Source: Desulfolinea sp050305405
GTDB taxonomy: Bacteria > Chloroflexota > Anaerolineae > Anaerolineales > Villigracilaceae
Reading direction: 5' to 3'
DNA length: 64,000 nt
Assembly (NCBI GenBank): GCA_050305405.1
Contig: JBNLFG010000006.1
Location: forward strand, 1-64,000
The position numbers and the translations under genes were made by a program. The notes under the pieces were generated by a model. That model saw only the letters and a program-made list of their open reading frames with translations. It searched no databases and was not told the DNA's origin. Shown here piece by piece: positions 58,233 to 64,000 of the stretch; position 1 is the stretch's first letter; the number at the start of each line of letters is the position of its first letter.

Positions 58233-58318
58233 TTCACCATAGAGACACAGAGAGCACAAAGAAAACCTTTGTGTCCACAGAGAGAAAAACTTTATTTGCT
58301 TTATGTCTTCGTGGTGAA
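58233..58318. repeat. TTCACCA-type element upstream of lepA
   Basis: TTCACCATAGAGACACAGAG at the left end and CTTCGTGGTGAA at the right end, with further CACAGAG and TTTGTGTC blocks inside. It overlaps the region where the lepA promoter should be. Confidence 0.65.
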
Positions 58319-58386
58319 CTTATTATTAGATTTTATAGCGGGGAAAGTATACCATTTTGTTGGTATTGGGGATTTGTGATTTAACG

Positions 58387-58421
58387 CAGACTACAAAAGT
58401 CTTCAAGACTTTTGTAGTCTG
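58387..58421. repeat. Perfect 35-base palindrome
   Basis: CAGACTACAAAAGTCTT (58387-58403) and its exact complement (58405-58421) around a single C. TTTTT follows on the plus strand. It lies between lepA and the stop of the amine oxidase. Confidence 0.75.
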
Positions 58422-58464
58422 TTTTTCAATAGAGAGAAGAATACTGTTGGAACATTTTCCGGAA

Positions 58465-59856
58465 TCAGATATCCCAAATCTCTTCTGCGGCGCGGATACC
58501 TGATAAATAAGCACCGTGAACGGTTGCTTGATAAGCACGCGATGTTGCTTCGCCTGCAAAGAACAACTTTGAATCAACGGATCTCGCCAATTCTTTGAGA
58601 GTCTTGCTGCTTGTGCCGGGCGCAAGATAAGAATATGAACCCCACGAAAATGGATCATCTGCCCAGCGCGTTATTTGCCAATCGAGCGGGTTAGGGATAT
58701 TGGCTCCATAGATATTTCGCAGCGCAGCCATCGCGCTATCGACAATTTGTTGATCAGACCAGCCTTCGACTTGGCGGGCAAAGGTGGCGGCGTTGAAGCC
58801 CAGCAGGATCGGCTCGTCGGTGTAATGAGCAATATTCAACCATTCGGCCCACTCACCTTTATTCTCTCCCAGATAGCCCAGTAAATCGGCTTCTTTATCC
58901 CAGAAGATGTTGGGGAAGCGCAGGTAGAGTTTGTCGAGCAGGCCCATGCCGAGATCGCGGATGGCAGCCTGTTTTTCAGCGGGCAGGGTCGGGGAAAACT
59001 GTATATCGTCGCGCTGTAGTACACCTAACGGAACCGTGATGACGGCACGGGCGGCTTCGTAAATTCCGTTATTGGTTTGGATGCTGACGCCGCTGTCGCC
59101 ATAGTCCACGCGCACGACGACTTCATCCAGTCTGATATCCAAACCTGTGGCGAGAAGGTCGATAATTTGGTCGTAGCCGTTGGGGAAGATGACATCTTCG
59201 CCGCCAAAATCTTCGCCTTCGTCGAGGGCGAAAAGTGAAAACTCGCTGATGTCGGCGGCGTACTCGTGCTCGATGATGGTGTTGAGCAGGTAAAGCACGA
59301 TCTGGCGCTCTTCGGCGGAAAGCCCCTCTTCGGCGATCACGGCATCGACGATGGTTTTGAGCGAAACGTCGTCGTCGAGTTCGTTGATGGCGTCGGCGAG
59401 ATATTCTTCGATAAGACCTTCGTATTCTTCAAAGGTGTTGTATTCCGCGTTGGTCAGTTCTTCGCCGCTGGCTTTGTAGATCCAGTGGTTTTCGTAGTCG
59501 GTTGCGACGGTCTTGATGCCGTTCTCTTTGGCTAGCTCGGCGATGGGATTGCCCGAAACGCCATGAATCCAGGATGCGCCCATATCCAGCGGGGCATTTT
59601 GCCATTTTCGACTGGTCCAGATGCGCCCGCCCACACGTGAGCGCGCTTCCAGAATGATGACGCTATGGCCCCATTTTTTGAGTGCTTGTGCAGCACCCAG
59701 ACCCGCAATCCCTGCGCCGACGATGATGATCGTTTCATTCTCGTCGGCAATATTGACCACATCTTCTTCAGGGATATTTTCCAGTTCGCTGCAAGCGTTT
59801 AGTGCCACCGCTCCGGTTAAAAGAGCAACTATTTTAAGAAATTCTCTTCTGCTCAC
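58465..59856 (-). CDS. FAD-dependent amine oxidase, Tat-exported lipoprotein
   Basis: 463 residues. The N terminus MSRREFLK is a twin-arginine signal, and the stretch ends with lipobox LNAC, so the folded flavoprotein should be exported and lipid-anchored. FAD-binding motif VGAGIAGLGAAQAL, then LEARSRVGGRIWT, GASWIHG, and the C-terminal FAGEATSRAYQATVHGAYLSGIRAAEEI are the typical flavin amine oxidase pattern, closest to polyamine oxidases. Members oxidise amines to aldehydes with release of ammonia or amines and H2O2. The true substrate is unknown. Confidence 0.9.
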   Translation of the reverse strand: MSRREFLKIVALLTGAVALNACSELENIPEEDVVNIADENETIIIVGAGIAGLGAAQALKKWGHSVIILEARSRVGGRIWTSRKWQNAPLDMGASWIHGVSGNPIAELAKENGIKTVATDYENHWIYKASGEELTNAEYNTFEEYEGLIEEYLADAINELDDDVSLKTIVDAVIAEEGLSAEERQIVLYLLNTIIEHEYAADISEFSLFALDEGEDFGGEDVIFPNGYDQIIDLLATGLDIRLDEVVVRVDYGDSGVSIQTNNGIYEAARAVITVPLGVLQRDDIQFSPTLPAEKQAAIRDLGMGLLDKLYLRFPNIFWDKEADLLGYLGENKGEWAEWLNIAHYTDEPILLGFNAATFARQVEGWSDQQIVDSAMAALRNIYGANIPNPLDWQITRWADDPFSWGSYSYLAPGTSSKTLKELARSVDSKLFFAGEATSRAYQATVHGAYLSGIRAAEEIWDI

Positions 59857-60000
59857 ACAGTATCCTTTTGTTTTTTATCGGATGATATGGAACTGGAGCG
59901 CTCGTGCCCGACAGTTGAATCCGTTTAATAGAAAAATGCCGCCGAAGAGCGCATCTCGTTAAACACGGTACGACGCACTCTTCGCCAACCCCCAAGTCTT

Positions 60001-60984
60001 TTACGAATGTCCTAAAATGGGATGCGGTTGATAGGCTTCTTCCAGTGAAGAAACTTCATCTTCAGAGAGAACGATATCTAGTGCTGCGATGGCTTCTTCG
60101 AGATGCGCCATTTTGCTGGCCCCGATGATGGGCGCAGTGATATGGGGTTTGCTCAACATCCACGCCAGTGCGATCTGTGCATTGGTCACGCCACGTTTTT
60201 TCGCGATTTCTTCAACGCGTTCAACGATGCTGAAGTCACTCTGGCGGAAGTACATCTGATCGGCAAATTGATCGCTTTGGGCGCGGGCAGTCTCACCGCC
60301 TCCATCCCGTTTACGGTTGCCAGCCAGAAAGCCGCGTGCCAGCGGACTCCACGGGATCAGGCCAACACCTTGCTCGATACATAGCGGAATCATCTCACGT
60401 TCTTCTTCGCGGTAGACCAGATTGTAGTGGTTCTGCATGGAGACGAAGCGTGTCCAGCCGTTTGCGTCGGCCGTGTACTGCGCCTTGGCGAATTGCCAAG
60501 CATACATGGATGAAGCGCCTATATAGCGCGCTTTGCCAGCTTTGACAACGTCATGCAGCGCTTCCATCGTTTCTTCGATTGGGGTGTCATAATCCCAGCG
60601 ATGGATTTGGTAGAGGTCTACATAATCCATTCCCAAGCGTTGCAGGGAGGCATCTATGCCATCCATGATGTGTTTGCGTGAAAGGCCTCCGGCATTGACT
60701 TCATCGGTCAGGTTGAAAAAGACTTTGGTCGCAACTACGACATTCTCACGCTTGACGCCAAACTCGCGGAGCATTTTTCCGGTCAGCTCTTCGCTGACGC
60801 CCAGAGAGTACATATCAGCGGTGTCAAAGAAGTTAATGCCCGCATCCAGCGCTTTTTTGACGAAAGGACGTGAGGCTTCTTCATCCAATACCCATGGACG
60901 CCATTTGGGTGTGCCGTAGGTCATCATCCCCAGACTTAGTCTTGAAACTTTCAGTCCGCTTTTTCCGAGTTTGACGTATTGCAT
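60001..60984 (-). CDS. Aldo/keto reductase
   Basis: 327 residues. NADPH-dependent reduction of carbonyl compounds. The barrel starts YVKLGKSGLKVSRLSLGMMTYG; FFDTADMYSLG holds Asp54 and Tyr59, VVATKVF the Lys, and YQIHRWDYDTPIEETMEAL the His, all four catalytic residues. The C-terminal MLSKPHITAPIIGAS is the cofactor-binding end. ATG 60984 is preceded by AAGGAGA; the longer frame to 61068 has none. The family is too broad to name a substrate. Confidence 0.93.
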   Translation of the reverse strand: MQYVKLGKSGLKVSRLSLGMMTYGTPKWRPWVLDEEASRPFVKKALDAGINFFDTADMYSLGVSEELTGKMLREFGVKRENVVVATKVFFNLTDEVNAGGLSRKHIMDGIDASLQRLGMDYVDLYQIHRWDYDTPIEETMEALHDVVKAGKARYIGASSMYAWQFAKAQYTADANGWTRFVSMQNHYNLVYREEEREMIPLCIEQGVGLIPWSPLARGFLAGNRKRDGGGETARAQSDQFADQMYFRQSDFSIVERVEEIAKKRGVTNAQIALAWMLSKPHITAPIIGASKMAHLEEAIAALDIVLSEDEVSSLEEAYQPHPILGHS

Positions 60985-61051
60985 TGTTTCTCCTTTTTCT
61001 AAAGCTTCTTGCGAAAACTTGCCATAGAATACTACCACTCGAGCGCGAATA

Positions 61052-61085
61052 TTTGCCACGGATGGCACAGATGGACACAGATAAA
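61052..61085. repeat. TTTGCCACGGATGGCACAG half element
   Basis: TTTGCCACGGATGGCACAG and ATGGACACAGATAAA look like the left half of the same style of CACAGA/CACGGA intergenic element as at 56338 and 58233. No matching right half is seen. Confidence 0.45.
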
Positions 61086-61087
61086 AG

Positions 61088-61122
61088 AAAAACTGCGGAG
61101 TTTAGGCTCTCTGCAGTTTTTG
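61088..61122 (-). terminator. Terminator of the MDR oxidoreductase
   Basis: AAAACTGC...GAG pairs with CTC...TGCAGTTTT (one bulged G). On the minus strand a T run follows, about 25 bases after the gene stop. Confidence 0.7.
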
Positions 61123-61147
61123 TGTTTTGGCTTGTCTATTGAAAGTT

Positions 61148-62131
61148 TTATGAAGCTTGTTCGTCCATCGTGATTACAACTTTCCCTTGAGCGTGTCCTT
61201 CTCCAATATATTGAAGGGCTTTGGCCAGATCAGCGAAGGGATATATTTTGTCGATCTTCGGTTTTACTTTGCCGGATTCGATCAGCTCTTTCATAAAAAT
61301 TAAATCTTTTTGGTTCGGTTTTGCCGATACCCCGCCCATTTTTTTATTGCCGCCTATCGACATCAATGATCCTAGCAGCATTGCGGAGAAAATTTGTTTT
61401 GCTGTGCCTCCGGCCATAACGTAAATGCCATTGGGTGTCAGGGCACGTTTATAAGCCGAGAGTGGATGATAGCCGTTCGCGGCAAAGATCAAATCATATT
61501 GTTGACCGTTTTCGGTGAAGTTTTCCTTGGTGTAATCAATCACATGGTCGGCGCCAAGCGAGCGTGCCAGCTCCAAATTTCTGGTGCTGCATACGGCGGT
61601 CACCTCTGCTTCGTAAAATTTGGCGATTTGCACGGCAAATGTGCCGACGCCGCCGGAAGCGCCATTGATCAAAACCTTTTGACCTGCTTGAATTTTGCCT
61701 TCGCCGCGTAGACCCTGTAGGGCAGTGATGGCTGCCATGGGGATAGCGGCTGTTTCTTCAAAGGATAGATTCGTTGGGTTGAGTACCAGATAACTCTCAG
61801 GGGCGATTGCGTATTCAGCAAAACCGCCACCACCACAGGATGCCAAATCCCCGAAGACTTTATCCCCGGGTTTGAATTGCTTGACGTTCTTCCCTACAGA
61901 TTCAACCACACCGGATATATCTGCGCCGATCTGGGTGCTTTTGGGTTTGAAAAGCCCGGTTGCAAAGCGGACGAGAAAGATATCCGCTGTCAAGAGGTGC
62001 CAATCATACGCATTGAGGGAGGCTGCATGGATTTTTATTAGAACTTCATCTTCTTTGGGTGTGGGTTTTTCTATGTTTTTGAACTGAAGAAGGTCTGGTG
62101 AACCGTATTCTGTTTGAAGGATTGCTTTCAT
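61148..62131 (-). CDS. Medium-chain oxidoreductase, quinone reductase type
   Basis: 327 residues, MDR superfamily. N-terminal GroES-like domain MKAILQTEYGSPDLLQF..HAASLNAYDW, then ISGVVESVGKNVKQFKPGDKVFGDLA; the nucleotide-binding motif is NGASGGVGTFAVQIAK near 155. The Cys ligands of structural zinc are missing, which fits the zinc-free NADPH quinone oxidoreductase branch. Substrate unknown. No obvious operon partner. Confidence 0.92.
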   Translation of the reverse strand: MKAILQTEYGSPDLLQFKNIEKPTPKEDEVLIKIHAASLNAYDWHLLTADIFLVRFATGLFKPKSTQIGADISGVVESVGKNVKQFKPGDKVFGDLASCGGGGFAEYAIAPESYLVLNPTNLSFEETAAIPMAAITALQGLRGEGKIQAGQKVLINGASGGVGTFAVQIAKFYEAEVTAVCSTRNLELARSLGADHVIDYTKENFTENGQQYDLIFAANGYHPLSAYKRALTPNGIYVMAGGTAKQIFSAMLLGSLMSIGGNKKMGGVSAKPNQKDLIFMKELIESGKVKPKIDKIYPFADLAKALQYIGEGHAQGKVVITMDEQAS

Positions 62132-62229
62132 CTGGTAACTCCTGGGGGACTAATTAATCTTGTTCTTTTCAGTATGTTTACGGCAATTTATCTATGCGGT
62201 TGCAAAACTGCTTTAATGACATGAACTCC

Positions 62230-62694
62230 TTACCACTCCCCAAACCCATCCTTCGGCTGGACTCCATTCAGATAATCTTCGATGCGGTGCATGATACCGG
62301 GGGCGACGTTCTCAGGTAAGGCATCGAAGGGGAAGAGTTCGATGCTTTCGATCTCCCAGTCTTTTGCACCTGTGTAGGTGAAATCTCGACAAATAAAGAC
62401 GGTGATGTGATCCGTGCGCAGGGGCTGGGGGTTTTTGTAGATGCCGAAGAGTTCGAGCTTGCCGAGGGTGGCGCCCGATTCTTCCATTGCTTCGCGGCGG
62501 GTGGCATCCGCTACACTTTCGCCGCGTTTTATCCCGCCGCCGGGGAAGAACCACGCGTCCTGATAGCTGTGTTTAACGAGCAAAATCTTGTCGTCGCGGA
62601 TGAGCATGACGCGCACGCCAAAGGTGATCGGTTTAACGATACCGATCAGATGAATAACAATGAAATGCAGGGTTTTAAGAAAGGCGTGCTTCAT
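62230..62694 (-). CDS. Nudix hydrolase
   Basis: 154 residues. The full Nudix box GGGIKRGESVADATRREAMEESGA fits GX5EX7REUXEEXGU. A hydrophobic N-terminal stretch (LKTLHFIVIHLIGIVKPI) could be a membrane or substrate lid element and is unusual. Substrate not clear from the sequence. Its start shares one base with the stop of the preceding gene (TAATG), so both are coupled. Confidence 0.9.
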   Translation of the reverse strand: MKHAFLKTLHFIVIHLIGIVKPITFGVRVMLIRDDKILLVKHSYQDAWFFPGGGIKRGESVADATRREAMEESGATLGKLELFGIYKNPQPLRTDHITVFICRDFTYTGAKDWEIESIELFPFDALPENVAPGIMHRIEDYLNGVQPKDGFGEW

Positions 62695-63530
62695 TAAACG
62701 TCGCGTTTGATCCAGCGATAGAAGGCGCTGCGCATCCCCGATTCGAGCAGCCAGATTTCGTCTTCTTTGGGGACAACGCGGATGAGTGCCTCGGCGAAAA
62801 AGTTCAGGAAGAGCCAGCGGATCTGTTCGGCACGTTCTTTGGCGTGTTGGGATGGGGCAGCAGGTTCGAGCAATTTGCCGTGAGCGAATTGCGCTGCATC
62901 CGTTTCGACGGGCAGGATGAAACGTACGATGGCCGTTGTCTCATCAACGATGTAGGGGCCGTAGCCAAAGGGACGTGTCAGCACTTCGGCGCGCGAGGCA
63001 AGTAGATCGGCGCGGTAGCGACCATTGACCAGATAGATGGAATAGCCGCCAATCGTACTTTGGATGAAGTCAAAAACGATTTGGCGGATTTCTGCTTCTG
63101 TTGAAGCTTCGGGTAGTTTCAGACCTGTGCGGATTTGCTCGATGCCAATCTCGTGGATGCGCTGCTCGATAGTGTCGCGGTAGAAGAGGTTATCGAGAGC
63201 TTCGCGCAGGCGATCTTCACGCGAGAGGGGCATAAAGAATTCGTAGATCAGGATGCTGGGGGAGACTTCGAGCAGATAATTGCTGAAGAGACGTTTTTTC
63301 TCCTCGAGCAATTCTTTGAAGTCGTCACGCCGTACGCGCAGGATTTCGGGCTTGGCGCGGTAGTTTGCGCCATCGCTCGCCACCAATTCTTGCAGGCGCT
63401 CATTTAATAGTGCTTCAGCTTCACCAGGATCCCAGCCGCTCTGCGCAGCAAAATGCTGTGCTGAAAAGGGTTCTCCGCTTGCGGCGTGTTGAACGAGAAA
63501 GTCAAAGGTCTTTTGGATGGTGTTTTTCAT
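62694..63530 (-). CDS. Uncharacterised protein next to the helicase gene
   Basis: 278 residues; I do not recognise it. The N-terminal 65 residues could be a small winged helix (FDFLVQHAASGEPFSAQHFAAQSGW). After a charged helical segment (RRDDFKELLEEKKRLFSNYLLEV) there is a mixed alpha/beta domain with VFDFIQSTIGGYSIYLVNGRYRA and a C terminus rich in aromatic residues. No signal peptide or membrane helix. It is translated together with the Nudix gene, and follows the pcrA-like gene in the same direction. Confidence 0.68.
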   Translation of the reverse strand: MKNTIQKTFDFLVQHAASGEPFSAQHFAAQSGWDPGEAEALLNERLQELVASDGANYRAKPEILRVRRDDFKELLEEKKRLFSNYLLEVSPSILIYEFFMPLSREDRLREALDNLFYRDTIEQRIHEIGIEQIRTGLKLPEASTEAEIRQIVFDFIQSTIGGYSIYLVNGRYRADLLASRAEVLTRPFGYGPYIVDETTAIVRFILPVETDAAQFAHGKLLEPAAPSQHAKERAEQIRWLFLNFFAEALIRVVPKEDEIWLLESGMRSAFYRWIKRDV

Positions 63531-63541
63531 AGGGTTATAAA

Positions 63542-63570
63542 CGTAGGGGCGAGTCTTAGACTCGCCCCTA
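63542..63570. repeat. Perfect GTAGGGGCG palindrome
   Basis: GTAGGGGCGAGTC (63542-63554) and GACTCGCCCCTAC (63558-63570) around TTA, all 13 pairs perfect. It is 5 bases from the pcrA stop and may also end its transcript. Confidence 0.8.
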
Positions 63571-63575
63571 CAGGG

Positions 63576-64000
63576 TTATTTTAGAATTTCCAATTTTGCC
63601 AAACTGGCAGCCAGGCGTTTGATGCCGACACTCTCGAAGACGATGGTGACGGTTTCGTCGTTGTCTTCGAGTTTGGAGCTCAGGACGATGCCCTCGCCGA
63701 ATTGGGCGTGGCTGACTCGCTCTCCCATGCGGTATTTTGCCGAGATAACGGAAGCAGGTTTCTCATCCGTGCGCCCCGTGTAGCTCGATGTGGACCAGCG
63801 TGCCTGCGAGCGCATTGATCCGCGCGAGGGGCGACCGCCAGCACGGGCGCGTCCCAGCAGCAGGTCATCGGGGATGTCATCCAAAAAGCGGGAGGGGTAA
63901 GTTGCTTCGGCGTAGCCGCGTCCGCCACGTTGCACTGAGCGCACCAGATACAGGTGATCTTTGGCGCGCGTGATGCCGACATAGAAAAGGCGGCGTTCTT
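63576..64000 (-). CDS. pcrA: UvrD/PcrA-type DNA helicase, C-terminal part
   Basis: The 3' end of a superfamily 1 helicase; the rest lies beyond the right window edge. The visible translation starts in motif VI: RRLFYVGITRAKDHLYLVRS. After a linker rich in Arg, Gly and Ser comes the C-terminal Tudor-like domain GERVSHAQFGEGIVLSS...ETVTIVFESVGIKRLAASLAKLEIL, typical of PcrA/UvrD of Gram-positive type, where it contacts RNA polymerase. The protein acts in DNA repair and replication restart. Truncated only by the window. Confidence 0.93.
   Translation of the reverse strand, partial: ERRLFYVGITRAKDHLYLVRSVQRGGRGYAEATYPSRFLDDIPDDLLLGRARAGGRPSRGSMRSQARWSTSSYTGRTDEKPASVISAKYRMGERVSHAQFGEGIVLSSKLEDNDETVTIVFESVGIKRLAASLAKLEILK

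Noticed and set aside
59943..59982. Imperfect inverted repeat (GAAGAGCGC / GCACTCTTC) behind the aldo/keto reductase gene
   Set aside because: One mismatch and a loop of more than 20 bases; it may help termination on the minus strand but is too weak to call.

Overview
The window (64 kb, mid-50s % GC over most of its length, with two clearly AT-rich islands) looks like a chromosomal segment of a Chloroflexota bacterium, most likely of the Anaerolineae. The basis is indirect. It carries a one-piece pyruvate:ferredoxin oxidoreductase (anaerobic metabolism). It also has several lipoproteins with Thr/Pro/Ala-rich linkers, including one with an NBR1-like Ig domain. RecG and CoaBC show variants that I associate with this phylum, and several genes have TATAAT boxes directly in front of ATG with almost no leader. 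No tRNA, CRISPR array, transposase or phage gene is visible.

Layout. 1-1.7 kb: 3' end of 23S rRNA, 5S rRNA, then rpsU and infA. 1.7-7 kb (minus): nifJ, a Nudix ADP-ribose pyrophosphatase, a LysM lipoprotein. 7-9.4 kb (plus): YigZ, a PhoU-like DUF47 protein and a PiT phosphate transporter. 9.5-15.4 kb (minus): an NBR1-Ig lipoprotein and a complete BMP-type nucleoside ABC importer, with a terminator hairpin between the binding protein and the permeases. 15.5-25 kb: an unrecognised protein, a degenerate PP2C-like/beta-propeller membrane protein, acetyltransferases, an FMN-barrel protein, a TolB-like propeller, a four-helix membrane protein behind a promoter with a GAAC-N4-GTTC palindrome, and an SDR. 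25-29.7 kb: an unknown protein, a membrane PAS/HD-GYP phosphodiesterase, two small membrane proteins, and an AT-rich two-gene unit made of a TIR-domain protein and a C-terminally membrane-anchored partner. 29.8-34.6 kb (minus): a MarR-controlled heterodimeric ABC exporter with a readable promoter and operator. 34.7-37 kb: an Amidase_6 lipoprotein and a membrane acyltransferase.

37-48 kb is a housekeeping block that matches an old gene neighbourhood known from Firmicutes (coaBC, prkC, rpe, rpmB, asp23, fakA, recG, here with degV and coaD). FakA and DegV together make a plausible fatty-acid kinase, and RecG and CoaD are translationally coupled. 48-52 kb holds a DUF4349 lipoprotein, rsmG, an MgtC-like protein and an extradiol dioxygenase. 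52-56 kb (minus) is a surface glycan module: flippase-like membrane protein, CDP-paratose epimerase-like SDR, a small membrane protein and a GT-C glycosyltransferase, the last two strongly AT-rich. 56-64 kb has lepA, a Tat-exported amine-oxidase lipoprotein, two oxidoreductases, a Nudix protein, an unrecognised protein and the 3' end of a UvrD/PcrA helicase.

Intergenic spaces are unusually rich in dispersed palindromes. At least three families recur: CCACAGAG/TTCACCA elements, GTAGGGGCG palindromes and a TTCGACTGCGCTCCGCTCAGGA-like element. Two genes take their stop codon from such a repeat. The most interesting candidate system is the TIR/membrane pair at 28.5-29.6 kb. I infer a defence or NAD-signalling role only from domain logic and foreign composition.
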